Shown here one piece after another: positions 8,981-18,684 of a stretch of DNA of 64,000 bases. Location of the stretch: assembly GCF_000163295.1 (NCBI RefSeq), contig NZ_GG700527.1, forward strand, positions 568,105 to 632,104. The letters run 5' to 3'. Each line of letters begins with the position of its first letter. Position 1 is the first letter of the stretch. Source of the stretch: Anaerococcus vaginalis ATCC 51170 (GTDB lineage: Bacteria; Bacillota; Clostridia; Tissierellales; Peptoniphilaceae). Position numbers and translations under genes: made by a program. The notes under the pieces were generated by a model. That model was not told the DNA's origin, searched no databases, and was given only the letters and a program-made list of their open reading frames with translations.

Positions 8981-9911
8981 AATAAATATATGTTTTATGG
9001 GAAGTCCAAAGTTTTCGCTAGAAACTTTGGATATTCTTAATAAAAACGAAAATATAAACCTAAGTTTAGTAGTAAGTGGAAAAGATAAAAAAAGAAATAG
9101 AAATAAATTTAAGCCAACAGTAGTTAAGCAATATGCTTTGGATAATAATATTGAAGTTGTTACTCCAGATAGTGTAAACACAGATGAATTTATAAATTTA
9201 TTAAAAGAAAAAAATATTGATTATATAGTAGTAGTTGCTTTTGGTCAGTTGATAAAAGAAAAATTATTAGAAGAATATAAAAATAAAATAATCAACTTGC
9301 ATCCATCATCTCTACCAAAATACAGAGGCTCTAGTCCAGTACAATTTAGCCTATTAAATGGTGACAAAAAAACTCATGCATCAGCCATGCTTATAGAAAA
9401 AGGAATGGACTCAGGGGATATTATAAATCAAAAAGAAGTTGAAATAAAGGCTGAAGATGATTTTACATCTTTAAGTGAAAAACTATCAAAAATTGGAAGT
9501 GAGGTTATACTTGAGTCTGTATTAAATTATGATGATTTTATGAAAAATAGAATAAAGCAAGATAATGACAAGGCAACTTTTACAAAAAAAATTACAAAAG
9601 AAATGGGAAAGATTGATTTTAATCAATCAAAAGAAGAAATAATAAATAAAATTAGAGCTTTTGTAGAATTTCCAAAAGCATATTTTTCATATAAAAATGA
9701 AAATGTAAAAATTTTAAAAGCAAGCCCAGTTGAAATTGAAAATTCAAAAATATCTTTTGTATATAAGGCTAACAAAAATGACAAAATTATTATTGGCTGT
9801 AAAAATGGTGGAATAAGAGTTGAAAAAATTCAATTTCCAGGCAAAAAAGCTATGGATACAAGGTCATTTTTACTTGGAAATGATTTTGAAGAAGGAATTT
9901 ATTTAGGATAA
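8970..9911 (+). CDS. fmt: Methionyl-tRNA formyltransferase
   Basis: Formylates the initiator Met-tRNA. Motifs are the N-terminal INICFMGSPKFS, the active-site stretch NLHPSSLPKYRGSSPVQ, and the C-terminal OB-type domain. An ATG at 8952 would add six residues, but the TTG at 8970 has GAGGAAG (8957-8963) six bases upstream. It also places the conserved CFMGSP close to the N-terminus as in relatives, so I prefer TTG. The overlap with def is then 11 bases. Confidence 0.93.
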   Translation: MTNKINICFMGSPKFSLETLDILNKNENINLSLVVSGKDKKRNRNKFKPTVVKQYALDNNIEVVTPDSVNTDEFINLLKEKNIDYIVVVAFGQLIKEKLLEEYKNKIINLHPSSLPKYRGSSPVQFSLLNGDKKTHASAMLIEKGMDSGDIINQKEVEIKAEDDFTSLSEKLSKIGSEVILESVLNYDDFMKNRIKQDNDKATFTKKITKEMGKIDFNQSKEEIINKIRAFVEFPKAYFSYKNENVKILKASPVEIENSKISFVYKANKNDKIIIGCKNGGIRVEKIQFPGKKAMDTRSFLLGNDFEEGIYLG

Positions 9912-9912
9912 T

Positions 9913-11193
9913 ATGGAAGATTTTAAATTAATATTAGATGGACTTTATAGAATTTCTTATAAAAATGAAAAATCTACAGATATTATTAATGAAATAGCAA
10001 AAAAAGTAGAAGATATTTCCTATATAACAAAAAACATATATGGAGTTTTGGAAAATAAATTATACCTTGAGTATATTTTGGCAAAGTTGTCAAAAATAAA
10101 AGTGAAAAAATTGGACAAAAAAGTAAAACTTATTTTGTTAATTGGAATTTATAATATTCATTTTTTAGATAGAAAAAATTATGCAATAGTAAATGAATTA
10201 GTAAATCTTACCAAAAAAGTTTCTTTTAAATCAAAATCTTTTGTAAATGCTATTTTAAGATCTTATATAAGAGATGAAAAAAATTTATCAAAAATAAATA
10301 AAGAAAATGATGAAGAATTTAATTCGATAAAATATTCCATGCCTTTGTGGATTATAAAATATTTGAATGATTCATACGGGAAAGATTATACTCAAAAATT
10401 TTTAGATTCTTTGAATAAGGAAAGAAAATTATCTATAAGGATAAATAAAACAAAAATCACAAGAGAAAAATTAAAAAATCTTTTGGAAGATAAGGGATAT
10501 ATTGTAGAAGACTCTTTGATTTCGACTTTAAGCCTTGTAATTAAAAATCCTAAGTCTTTAGCAAGCACAGAAGAATTTAAAAAAGGATTTTTTACAATCC
10601 AATCAGAAGCTTCTATAAAAGTTTGCGAGATTCTTAATCCTAAAAAAAATTCAAATATTTTAGATATATGTGCAGCTCCAGGAACAAAGACATCTTTTAT
10701 AGCTGAACTTTGCGAAAATTCATCAAAAATAATTGCAAATGATATTTCTTTTAATAAATTATCAAAAATAAATGAAAATATTAAAAGGTTGGGACTAAAA
10801 AATATAGAAATTACAAATTTTGATGCTAGTATTTTAAAGGAAGAATACAAAGAAAAATTTGATTATATTTTATGCGATTTGCCATGTTCTGGTCTTGGGG
10901 TTATGGATAGAAAACCAGAGATAAGATATAATAGGACTATGGAAGATGTTATTAGTCTTTCAAAACTTCAAAAAAATATTTTGGATAAGGCTTTTTTATA
11001 TTTAAAAACAGGTGGGATTTTGGTATTTTCTACTTGTACAATTGGAAGTATTGAAAATAAAGATAATTTCAATTATTTATCCAAGAAAAAAAGGCTTAAA
11101 AATATAAAAATTAATGGAAAAGATTACTTGGAATTTAATAGTTTTGAAGATGAAACAGATGGATTTTTCTTGACGAAATTTGAAAAGATATGA
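9913..11193 (+). CDS. rsmB: 16S rRNA (cytosine-967-C5) methyltransferase RsmB
   Basis: SAM-dependent methyltransferase of 426 residues. The first 140 residues form a NusB-like RNA-binding domain. The methyltransferase part has the SAM-binding motif CAAPGTKT (about residue 253) and the two active-site Cys in DLPCSG (about 321) and STCTIG (about 372). The start is an ATG one base behind the fmt stop. It overlaps rlmN by 4 bases. The order def-fmt-rsmB-rlmN-prpC-prkC-rsgA-rpe is the standard Firmicutes cluster around translation quality and cell-wall signalling. Confidence 0.95.
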   Translation: MEDFKLILDGLYRISYKNEKSTDIINEIAKKVEDISYITKNIYGVLENKLYLEYILAKLSKIKVKKLDKKVKLILLIGIYNIHFLDRKNYAIVNELVNLTKKVSFKSKSFVNAILRSYIRDEKNLSKINKENDEEFNSIKYSMPLWIIKYLNDSYGKDYTQKFLDSLNKERKLSIRINKTKITREKLKNLLEDKGYIVEDSLISTLSLVIKNPKSLASTEEFKKGFFTIQSEASIKVCEILNPKKNSNILDICAAPGTKTSFIAELCENSSKIIANDISFNKLSKINENIKRLGLKNIEITNFDASILKEEYKEKFDYILCDLPCSGLGVMDRKPEIRYNRTMEDVISLSKLQKNILDKAFLYLKTGGILVFSTCTIGSIENKDNFNYLSKKKRLKNIKINGKDYLEFNSFEDETDGFFLTKFEKI

Positions 11194-12221
11194 TTATGAA
11201 ACAAACAATAAATGACAAAACTATCAAAGAATTAGAAGAAATTTTTAAAAATTTAGGATTTCAAAAATTTAGGGCAAAACAAGTTTTTAGGCAAATTCAT
11301 GTAAATAAAATAAATGATTTTTCTAAAATGACTGATTTGTCAAAAGATATGAGGAAAAAATTAGATCAAATTTTATATTTTCCAAAGATTAAAATTTTAA
11401 AAGAATTTAAATCTAACTTGGACAAAACAAAAAAATATTTATTTGAACTTGATGATGGAAATATTATTGAAGCTGTTTTTATGGAATACGATAATAGAAA
11501 TACAATTTGTATTTCGTCACAAGTAGGATGCAAAATGGGATGCAATTTTTGTGCATCTACCAAAAATGGTCTTGAAAGATCTTTATTAGCATCTGAAATA
11601 ATAGAAGAAATTTATCTTTTAGAAAGAGAAAATTCAGATATTAATAATATTGTTGTCATGGGAATAGGAGAGCCTCTAGACAATTTTTCAAATATAGAAA
11701 AATTTATTAAAATAATTACAGATGACAATGGAAGAAATTTATCTCACAGAGCAATAACAATTTCTACTGTAGGACTTGTTGATAAAATTTACAAGCTTGC
11801 AGATTTGGGATATGATATTAATTTGGCTGTTTCCCTACATTATGCTTTTGATAAAAAAAGAATGGAATATATGCCAAGTGCAAAAAAATATAAAATAAAA
11901 GATATTGTTAAAGCTTGTGATTATTATTTTGAAAAAACAAAAAGAAGAATTTCTTATGAATATGTTGTCATAGATGGGGTAAATAATTTAAAAGAAGACA
12001 TTGATAAATTGGAGAAACTTTTTAAAGGTAAAAATATTCATATAAATCTTATTCCTTTAAATCCAATAGAAGAATTTAAATATTCAAAAACTAAGTCTAA
12101 TGTAATGGATCAATTTCAAAAAAAATTATCAACTAGGGGTTTAAATGCAACTATAAGAAGATCAATGGGCTCAGATATTGATGCATCATGTGGACAACTT
12201 AGAAATAACTATGCGAGGTAG
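11190..12221 (+). CDS. rlmN: Dual-specificity rRNA/tRNA (adenine-C2) methyltransferase RlmN
   Basis: Radical SAM enzyme that methylates A2503 of 23S rRNA and A37 of some tRNAs, 343 residues. The cluster motif is CKMGCNFC (Cx3Cx2C, about residues 114-121), followed by VVMGIGEPLDNF. The C-terminal Cys of the mechanism lies in ASCGQLR. Two in-frame ATG codons, 11190 and 11196, are possible starts. It overlaps rsmB and ends two bases before prpC. Confidence 0.96.
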   Translation: MIMKQTINDKTIKELEEIFKNLGFQKFRAKQVFRQIHVNKINDFSKMTDLSKDMRKKLDQILYFPKIKILKEFKSNLDKTKKYLFELDDGNIIEAVFMEYDNRNTICISSQVGCKMGCNFCASTKNGLERSLLASEIIEEIYLLERENSDINNIVVMGIGEPLDNFSNIEKFIKIITDDNGRNLSHRAITISTVGLVDKIYKLADLGYDINLAVSLHYAFDKKRMEYMPSAKKYKIKDIVKACDYYFEKTKRRISYEYVVIDGVNNLKEDIDKLEKLFKGKNIHINLIPLNPIEEFKYSKTKSNVMDQFQKKLSTRGLNATIRRSMGSDIDASCGQLRNNYAR

Positions 12222-12223
12222 AA

Positions 12224-12952
12224 ATGAAATTTAGTACTATTTCAAATATCGGCAAAGTAAGAAGCGAAAATCAGGATTATTATGGAAATCTTGATTTGGA
12301 AAATTATAGTTTTTTTATTGTAGCCGATGGTATGGGTGGATATAATGGAGGAGAAATTGCTTCAAAACTTGCAGCAAAATATTATTTAGAATATATAAAA
12401 AATTCTAATATTAAAGATTTTTCTTCTATTATTGACTTGCAAGAAGAAGCTTTACAAAGTGCAAATGATAAAATTTTTTCTTTATCAAAATCATACGAAG
12501 AATATGCAAATATGGGAACAACTGCAGTTTGTGTTTGCATAGATTATGAAAAAAAATCTTATCATATAACACACATTGGAGATTCTCGATGCTACATATA
12601 TTCAGATAAAAAATTACAACTTATAACTAGAGATCATTCTTTGGTAAATGATCTTATAGATTCAGGCTCTCTTACAGAAGATGAAGCAGAAAATTTTGCA
12701 AATAAGTCTACTATAACAAGAGCAGTTGGAGTAGGAAGTAAAATTAGACCAGATTCTAGGTCTTTGGATATGAAAGATAGTGATATAATGCTTATGGTTA
12801 CTGACGGTTTGACAAATGAAGTGAGTGATGTAGAAATAGAAGCTATTATTGCCAATAATTCTACAGCTGATAAAATTTCATCAAGCCTAGTTGATTTGGC
12901 GATAAAAAATGGTGGACATGATAATATCACTGTAACTACAATTTTGATTTGA
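12224..12952 (+). CDS. prpC: PP2C-type Ser/Thr protein phosphatase (Stp/PrpC)
   Basis: Metal-dependent phosphatase that opposes the PrkC kinase encoded next, 242 residues. PP2C motifs in order are SNIGKVRSENQDYYG, VADGMGGYNGGE, THIGDSRCYIY, VTDGLTNEVSD and GGHDNITV, covering all metal-binding Asp positions. It lies seven bases before prkC, the usual coupled pair regulating cell wall growth, division and translation factors. Confidence 0.96.
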   Translation: MKFSTISNIGKVRSENQDYYGNLDLENYSFFIVADGMGGYNGGEIASKLAAKYYLEYIKNSNIKDFSSIIDLQEEALQSANDKIFSLSKSYEEYANMGTTAVCVCIDYEKKSYHITHIGDSRCYIYSDKKLQLITRDHSLVNDLIDSGSLTEDEAENFANKSTITRAVGVGSKIRPDSRSLDMKDSDIMLMVTDGLTNEVSDVEIEAIIANNSTADKISSSLVDLAIKNGGHDNITVTTILI

Positions 12953-12959
12953 GGTAAGT

Positions 12960-14963
12960 ATGGACAATATTATTTTAGGTAATAGGTATAAATTGCAAGA
13001 TCTTATTGGTGTAGGAGGAATGGCAAAAGTTTATAAGGCAACTGATAGACTTCTACAAAGAGATGTAGCAATAAAAATTTTAAAAGATCAATATGCTGAA
13101 GATGAAGAATTTGTAAAGAAATTTTCTAATGAAGCTTTATCAGCAGCAAGACTTACACATGTAAATATTGTAAGTGTTTATGATATAGGCGAAGATTTAA
13201 TTGAAGGCAAAAAAATTCATTATATAGTAATGGAATATGTTGAAGGAGAAACGCTAAAAGAAAAAATTGATAGGGAAAAAAATCTATCTAATCATGATAT
13301 AGTAGATTATTCAATTCAAATTGCCCAAGCACTTAATCAAGCTCATTCATCAAATATTATTCACAGAGATATAAAACCACAAAATATTTTGATGGATAAA
13401 TATGGCTTATTAAAAGTTACTGATTTTGGGATAGCAAGAGTTTCTACAAATGCAACTATAACTTACACATCATCAATTTTGGGTACAGTTCATTATATTT
13501 CTCCAGAACAAGCAAAGGGCAAATTTGTTGATGAAAAATCAGATTTATATTCTCTTGGTGTTGTTATGTATGAAATGGCAACTGGTAAAGTTCCATTTGA
13601 TGCGGATAATTCGGTTGGAATTGCAGTTATGCATATCCAAGATGAACCAGAAAGCCCAATCAAATTAAATGAAAATTTATCTCCAAGATTAAATGACATA
13701 ATAATGAAACTTCTTCAAAAAGATCCACAAGAAAGATTTAAAAGTGCTAAAGAATTAATTAGGGCATTAGAAGATAATTCTTATGATATAGGATATTTCA
13801 AAAAAGAAGATACAGCAAAAATTCAAAAACCAAAAGATGAAATACAAGAAACATCTTTTATTCCTGTAGTTGAAAATAAAAAGAAAAAACAAAAACCTAA
13901 AAAAGAAGAAAATGAAGCAGTATATGTAACACCTACTGATGATTCGGATAAAAAATCTGAAAAAAAATCAAATAAAAGAAAGATTTTGCCATTTGTTTTG
14001 ATGCTATTGGCAGTTATTGTGGCTGGATATTTTTATGCAAAATCAAAAGATTCAGACATGGTACAAGTGCCTACAGTTATAAATTTAAGTGAAGAAGAAG
14101 CTGTAGAAATTTTGGAAGAAAAGAATCTAAAGGCAAATGTATCTCGCTATGCAAATAGTTCTAATTACGAAAAAGGCAAGGTAATGGAACAAGATCCTAG
14201 TCCAAAAACAAAAGTTAAGAAAAACACAACTATAAATCTTGTTATAAGCCAAGGAAAAGAAGTTAAAGTTCCAAATCTTTCTGGCTTAACCTTAGATCAA
14301 GCTGAAGAAAAATTAAAAGAACATGATCTAGAATTGGGAAAAACAAATACAGAATATAGCGATAAGGTTGAAAAAGATAAAATTATTGAGCAAGATCCTG
14401 AAAAAAATGAAAAAGTTCAAGTAGGTAGTGAAGTTGATGTTACAATAAGTTTGGGAAAAGAAGAACCTGAAGTTAAAAATGTAAAAGTTCCTTATTTTAT
14501 AGGCTCATACGAAAAAGACGCAATCAATGTTGCAAAAGATGCAAATCTTACAGTTGAAAATATTTCTTATGAATATTCAGACGATTATAAAAAAGGAATT
14601 GTAATTGAACAATCTATTTCTGCTGGCACTCAAGTTGCTGAAGGCTCTAAAATTGATTTTGTTGTCTCAAATGGAAAAGATCCAAATAAAGATGACAGCA
14701 ATGAAGAAAATCAAAATAAGCAAAAGCAAGTAAATGTAAAATTTACAATAAAAGGACCTCAAGATAAAGATAGTTTTAATGTGAAAGTTTATAAAATTTC
14801 TGATAGTAACCAAAGAACAGATCTTTTATATAACGAAAATCATAGTTCATCAGAGCTTGATTCTAGTGGAAATATTAGTTTGGATTTTAAATCTGTTGTA
14901 GGCACTAAAGTTGAGATTTTAGTAGATGATAAGTCTCAAGGAGTTTATGAAGTAAACAGATGA
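12960..14963 (+). CDS. prkC: Ser/Thr protein kinase with PASTA domains (PrkC/Stk)
   Basis: Membrane kinase sensing muropeptides or lipid II outside the cell, 667 residues. The kinase domain (about 1-270) has GVGGMAKVYKA, VAIKIL, HRDIKPQNIL and DFGIA. A basic linker precedes one membrane segment near residue 340-362. Three PASTA repeats follow (about 366-430, 435-500, 507-571), each ending with a VxxGSxVxxxxSxG-like segment. A Gln/Asn/Lys-rich spacer and an extra C-terminal beta-rich domain of about 75 residues lie beyond the PASTA repeats; I cannot name that domain. It overlaps rsgA by 4 bases. Confidence 0.96.
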   Translation: MDNIILGNRYKLQDLIGVGGMAKVYKATDRLLQRDVAIKILKDQYAEDEEFVKKFSNEALSAARLTHVNIVSVYDIGEDLIEGKKIHYIVMEYVEGETLKEKIDREKNLSNHDIVDYSIQIAQALNQAHSSNIIHRDIKPQNILMDKYGLLKVTDFGIARVSTNATITYTSSILGTVHYISPEQAKGKFVDEKSDLYSLGVVMYEMATGKVPFDADNSVGIAVMHIQDEPESPIKLNENLSPRLNDIIMKLLQKDPQERFKSAKELIRALEDNSYDIGYFKKEDTAKIQKPKDEIQETSFIPVVENKKKKQKPKKEENEAVYVTPTDDSDKKSEKKSNKRKILPFVLMLLAVIVAGYFYAKSKDSDMVQVPTVINLSEEEAVEILEEKNLKANVSRYANSSNYEKGKVMEQDPSPKTKVKKNTTINLVISQGKEVKVPNLSGLTLDQAEEKLKEHDLELGKTNTEYSDKVEKDKIIEQDPEKNEKVQVGSEVDVTISLGKEEPEVKNVKVPYFIGSYEKDAINVAKDANLTVENISYEYSDDYKKGIVIEQSISAGTQVAEGSKIDFVVSNGKDPNKDDSNEENQNKQKQVNVKFTIKGPQDKDSFNVKVYKISDSNQRTDLLYNENHSSSELDSSGNISLDFKSVVGTKVEILVDDKSQGVYEVNR

Positions 14964-15823
14964 TTGGTAAAATAATAAAATCACAAAAAGAAATATATTA
15001 TGTGTTAACTGAACTTGATACTTTTATGTGCAAGGCTAGGGGAGTTTTTAGAAAAAAAAATATAAAACCTCTGGTTGGAGATAATGTAGAATTTGACATT
15101 ACAGAAAATTCTAAAGGCTATATTACAAAAATCTTAGATAGAAAAAATGAAATTAAAAGACCAAATATAGCAAATATTGACCAAATTTTATATTTTATTA
15201 CTATAAAAAATCCTAGCCTTAATCTTTTTAATATTGATAAGTACCTAGCTATGTGTGAACATATAAATATTGATGTAGTAATAATAGTTTCCAAAAAAGA
15301 TTTGGCAGATGAAAAAGATTTAGAATTTATAAAAATGTATGAGAAAATAGGTTATAAATTGGTTTTTATTGACAATTATAATGATTTTCCTAAAAATGAA
15401 ATTTTAAAAATTTTGGATGGAAAAACTTCTGCTGTTTCTGGCTCATCTGGTGTTGGAAAATCTACTTTTTTAAATAATCTTGTAGAAGATGAAATAGAAA
15501 TCGGCACGATTTCAGAAAAATCTAAGAGAGGAAAAAATACAACTAGACATATTGAAATTTTTAATTTAGGAAAAAATACAAATATTTTTGATACACCTGG
15601 CTTTGATAGTTTTGATATTGATTTTATTGATGATGAAAAAGATTTAAAATATTGTTTTAAAGAATTTGATAATAATTCGTGTAAGTTTAATAATTGTAAT
15701 CATATAAATGAACCAAAGTGTAAAGTAAAAGATGATCTTTTAAAAGGATTTGTTGAAAAAACTAGGTATGAAAATTATTTGTTGTTGTTTGAAGAAATAA
15801 AAAAAAGGAGACAAACATGGTAG
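14960..15823 (+). CDS. rsgA: Ribosome small subunit-dependent GTPase RsgA
   Basis: Circularly permuted GTPase helping late maturation of the 30S subunit, 287 residues. An OB-fold N-terminus is followed by the permuted G motifs: SKKDLAD comes before the P-loop GSSGVGKS (about residue 160), then TTRH and DTPGF. The C-terminal zinc knuckle has the expected Cys and His residues (SCKFNNCNHINEPKC). The start overlaps prkC (ATGA), and the 3' end overlaps rpe by 7 bases. Confidence 0.96.
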   Translation: MIGKIIKSQKEIYYVLTELDTFMCKARGVFRKKNIKPLVGDNVEFDITENSKGYITKILDRKNEIKRPNIANIDQILYFITIKNPSLNLFNIDKYLAMCEHINIDVVIIVSKKDLADEKDLEFIKMYEKIGYKLVFIDNYNDFPKNEILKILDGKTSAVSGSSGVGKSTFLNNLVEDEIEIGTISEKSKRGKNTTRHIEIFNLGKNTNIFDTPGFDSFDIDFIDDEKDLKYCFKEFDNNSCKFNNCNHINEPKCKVKDDLLKGFVEKTRYENYLLLFEEIKKRRQTW

Positions 15824-16479
15824 AAATAGCCCCATCACTTTTATCAGCAAATTTTTCTAATTTGCAAAAAGATTTAGACGAATTGAAAAAATCTAATATT
15901 AAATATCTTCATATTGATGTAATGGATGGGAAATTTGTCCCAAATATTTCTTTTGGCTTTCCTATAATAAAAGCGATTAGAAAAGATAATGATTTTGTTT
16001 TTGATACTCACTTGATGATTGAAGAGCCTATAAGATATATTGAAAATTTTAAAAAATGTGGATCTGATATAGTTACAATTCATTATGAAGCTTGCTCTAA
16101 TTTGGATGAAACTATTGAAAAAATCAAATCTTTTGGTATGAAAGTTGGTCTTAGTTTTAAACCAAAAACTGATATAAATAAAATCATTCCATATTTAGAA
16201 AAAATTGATTTGTGTCTTATTATGAGCGTTGAACCAGGTTTTGGCGGTCAATCTTTTATGGAAGATTCTTTAGAAAAAATCAAAAAAATCAGAGCACTTA
16301 TCGATGAAAAAAATTTATCTTGCCTTATTGAAGTCGATGGGGGAATTAAAGATTTTAATTTGAAAAAAGTAATTGATGCAGGAGTTGATTTGGTTGTAAG
16401 TGGTTCTGATATTTTTTCTAATAATGAAAATTCAATTTCTAGACAAGTTGAAAAATATAAAAAAATAATAAATGAATAA
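15817..16479 (+). CDS. rpe: Ribulose-phosphate 3-epimerase
   Basis: Interconverts ribulose 5-phosphate and xylulose 5-phosphate in the pentose phosphate pathway, 220 residues. TIM-barrel motifs are IAPSLLSANF at the N-terminus, LHIDVMDGKFVPNISFG, MSVEPGFGGQSFM and VDGGI with VSGSDIF near the end, including the catalytic Asp residues and metal-binding His. It is the last gene of the prpC-prkC-rsgA-rpe series, and a strong two-way terminator follows. Confidence 0.97.
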   Translation: MVEIAPSLLSANFSNLQKDLDELKKSNIKYLHIDVMDGKFVPNISFGFPIIKAIRKDNDFVFDTHLMIEEPIRYIENFKKCGSDIVTIHYEACSNLDETIEKIKSFGMKVGLSFKPKTDINKIIPYLEKIDLCLIMSVEPGFGGQSFMEDSLEKIKKIRALIDEKNLSCLIEVDGGIKDFNLKKVIDAGVDLVVSGSDIFSNNENSISRQVEKYKKIINE

Positions 16480-16488
16480 AAAAATAAA

Positions 16489-16537
16489 AAATCCCTTTCG
16501 AAATTATTATTTTATAATTTCGAAAGAGATTTTTTTA
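16489..16537. terminator. Bidirectional intrinsic terminator between rpe and rpmB
   Basis: CTTTCGAAATTAT (16495-16507) pairs with ATAATTTCGAAAG (16514-16526), and the stem extends outward with AT pairs. Seven T follow on the + strand. The upstream flank is A-rich, giving a U-rich tail for transcripts of the convergent rpmB gene. Confidence 0.85.
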
Positions 16538-16574
16538 ATGAAAAAATAGTGCTTATAGCACTATAAAATTCTTC

Positions 16575-16763
16575 TTAAGCTTTTTCTACTTTTCCGCTTT
16601 TTATACATTTAGTACAAACGTTGATTGTTTTTACGCTTCCATTAACTTTAGCTCTTAATTTATGAACGTTTGGTTTAAAGTTTCTATTTAGTCTTCTATG
16701 TGAGAAAGTAACTTTGTTACCAAATTTTGTACCTTTTCCACAGATATCACATTCTCTTGCCAT
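16575..16763 (-). CDS. rpmB: 50S ribosomal protein L28
   Basis: Small ribosomal protein of 62 residues starting MARECDICGKG. It has two Cys pairs (CDIC near the N-terminus and CTKC near the C-terminus), the zinc-binding form of L28, and the typical basic middle SHRRLNRNFKPNVHKL. The start follows GGAGGTGTAAAGT on the - strand. It is monocistronic and the only - strand gene in the first 44 kb. Confidence 0.97.
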   Translation of the reverse strand: MARECDICGKGTKFGNKVTFSHRRLNRNFKPNVHKLRAKVNGSVKTINVCTKCIKSGKVEKA

Positions 16764-16799
16764 ACTTTACACCTCCAATGTCTTAGAAATATCTTAGTT

Positions 16800-16828
16800 A
16801 TTATATCAAATTTATATCAAATTTTCAA
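16800..16828 (-). promoter_or_regulatory. Promoter of rpmB
   Basis: On the - strand TTGAAA (16828-16823) and a perfect TATAAT (16805-16800) are 17 bases apart, about 36 bases upstream of the rpmB start codon. Confidence 0.8.
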
Positions 16829-16860
16829 ATATAATCGCTACTTGCTATTATATAGAAAAA

Positions 16861-16888
16861 CAGACAAAAAATCAAATAAGAGTATAAT
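16861..16888 (+). promoter_or_regulatory. Weak candidate promoter of murB
   Basis: TATAAT at 16883-16888 is perfect, but the matching -35 is poor (CAGACA at 16861-16866, spacing 16). It probably starts the murB-rapZ-whiA-dnaE unit, diverging from the rpmB promoter. Confidence 0.5.
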
Positions 16889-16927
16889 AAAAATAGATTT
16901 TAGTAAGTAGTTAGACAAGGAGGCTTT

Positions 16928-17830
16928 ATGGATTATAAGTCATTGTATGAAAATAAAGATTTTGGAATTATTAAATTTGATGAACAATTAAAAAATTATA
17001 CAAATTTTGGCATTGGTGGCAAAGCAGATGTCTTGGTGGAAGTAAAAGAAGAATACCAACTTGTAGATTTGATTAAATTTAATCAAAAAAATAATATAGA
17101 AACAACTATAATTGGTAACGGGACAAATATTTTGGTTACTGATAAAGGAATTAGGGGTTGTGTTATAATTATTTCTAAAAATTATGACAGAATTTCTCTT
17201 GATGGAAATTTGTTAAGAGTAAGTGCGGGATCTCTTTTATCAAAAGCTAGCAAATTTTCTTTTGAAAATTCTTTAACTGGCATGGAAGAAGTTTCTGGAA
17301 TCCCTGGAAGCCTTGGTGGAGCTGTTGCTATGAATGCAGGGGCTTATGGCGTTGAGATGAAAGATATAATTAAAAGTGTACGATTAGTTTCTAAAACTGG
17401 AGAAATTTTAGAAGTTTCTAATGAGGATATGGATTTTTCTTATAGACATTCTAAGGTTTTTGATGATGATTTGGTTGTTTCTGAGGCGGTTTTTGAATTA
17501 AAAAAAGATGATAAAGAAAAAATCTATGAAAAATATGAGGATTTTACAAATAGAAGGGTTACAAAACAACCTCTTGATAAAAAATCTGCAGGCTCTACTT
17601 TCAAAAGACCAGTTGGCTCTTTCGCTTCTAAATTAATTGATGAATGTGGTTTAAGGGGCTATAGAAAAGGCGATTGTCAAGTTAGCGAAAAACATTGTGG
17701 ATTTTTAATTAATAATGGCAATGCAAGTTATGAGGAAATGATTAATTTTATTGAGGAAGTTGCAAGTATTGTTTTTGAAAAAACTGGTTTTAAACTTGAA
17801 AGGGAAGTTAAAGTCATAGGAGAAAAATAG
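16928..17830 (+). CDS. murB: UDP-N-acetylenolpyruvoylglucosamine reductase
   Basis: FAD enzyme reducing UDP-GlcNAc-enolpyruvate to UDP-MurNAc in peptidoglycan synthesis, 300 residues. Visible motifs are NYTNFGIGGKADVLV, the FAD-binding stretch SGIPGSLGGAVAMNAGAYG, the proton-donor Ser in AGSTFKRP, and the C-terminal catalytic Glu in GFKLEREVKVIG. It has a strong ribosome binding site (AAGGAGG). The stop overlaps the rapZ start by one base. Confidence 0.97.
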   Translation: MDYKSLYENKDFGIIKFDEQLKNYTNFGIGGKADVLVEVKEEYQLVDLIKFNQKNNIETTIIGNGTNILVTDKGIRGCVIIISKNYDRISLDGNLLRVSAGSLLSKASKFSFENSLTGMEEVSGIPGSLGGAVAMNAGAYGVEMKDIIKSVRLVSKTGEILEVSNEDMDFSYRHSKVFDDDLVVSEAVFELKKDDKEKIYEKYEDFTNRRVTKQPLDKKSAGSTFKRPVGSFASKLIDECGLRGYRKGDCQVSEKHCGFLINNGNASYEEMINFIEEVASIVFEKTGFKLEREVKVIGEK

Positions 17831-18684
17831 TGAAGGTAAAAATAATAACAGGACTTAGTGGCTCTGGAAAATCGACAGCTCTTAGAATTTTTGAAGATCT
17901 TGATTATTATGCTATGGACAATGTTCCTGCAAGACTTTTGGAAAGTTTTATAAAATTAAATAAACAGCAGGAAAAACCAATAGACAAGCTTGCTTGTGTT
18001 GTTGATTTTAGGTCTATAAAAGTTGATAAAAATTTGGTAGAAAATCTGGAAAATCTCAAAAAAATAAACGAAGATACTAAAATAATTTATCTTACAAGTC
18101 AAGATGAAACAATTTTAAAAAGATATAATGAATTAAGACGTCCTCATCCTTTGGGTTCTTTTGGAGATGTAAAAGATGGACTTATAAAGGAAAAAAGAGA
18201 ATTGAAAAAAATTAAGGAAATGGCAGATATTATAATTGATACAAGCTCTTATAATAACAAGGATTTAAAAAAAGTTCTCCTTAATTTTTCTGAAAATAAA
18301 GAAAATTTCATTATAAATTTATTTTCTTTTGGATATAAAAATGGTCTAAGCCTTGATGTTGATGTAGTATTCGATTTGAGATTTTTGCCAAATCCTTTTT
18401 ATATAAAAGATTTAAAGCACCTAAATGGAACTGACGAAAAACTGCAAGAATATCTTGATGGCTTTGAAGTTGCAAATGACTTTAAAAATTTGGTGTATGA
18501 TAATTTGTTAAAGCTTATTCCCTATTTTATTAAGGAGGGCAAAAACTCAATTTCTATTGGATTTGGTTGCACAGGTGGTCAACACAGGTCAGTTTATATG
18601 TGTGAAAAAATTTATGAAAAACTCAAGGATAGCGATTATATAGTTGTGAGAAAACACAGGGATAGGGAAAAATGGAAAAAATAA
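17830..18684 (+). CDS. rapZ: RNase adapter / nucleotide-binding protein RapZ (YvcJ)
   Basis: P-loop protein of 284 residues. The Walker A motif GLSGSGKST lies at about residues 8-16. The conserved C-terminal half has SFGYKNGLSLDVDVVFDLRF, DLRFLPNPFY and GCTGGQHRSVYM, diagnostic for the RapZ family. The GTG start overlaps the murB TAG. In Firmicutes it sits with whiA; the usual yvcK neighbour between them is missing here and replaced by a phosphatase gene. In E. coli it controls GlcN6P synthesis; the Gram-positive role is less clear. Confidence 0.95.
   Translation: MKVKIITGLSGSGKSTALRIFEDLDYYAMDNVPARLLESFIKLNKQQEKPIDKLACVVDFRSIKVDKNLVENLENLKKINEDTKIIYLTSQDETILKRYNELRRPHPLGSFGDVKDGLIKEKRELKKIKEMADIIIDTSSYNNKDLKKVLLNFSENKENFIINLFSFGYKNGLSLDVDVVFDLRFLPNPFYIKDLKHLNGTDEKLQEYLDGFEVANDFKNLVYDNLLKLIPYFIKEGKNSISIGFGCTGGQHRSVYMCEKIYEKLKDSDYIVVRKHRDREKWKK

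Noticed and set aside
10392..10850. 152-codon - strand frame inside rsmB
   Set aside because: Shadow of the rsmB coding strand; Phe/Ser/Ile-rich as such shadows are in AT-rich DNA.
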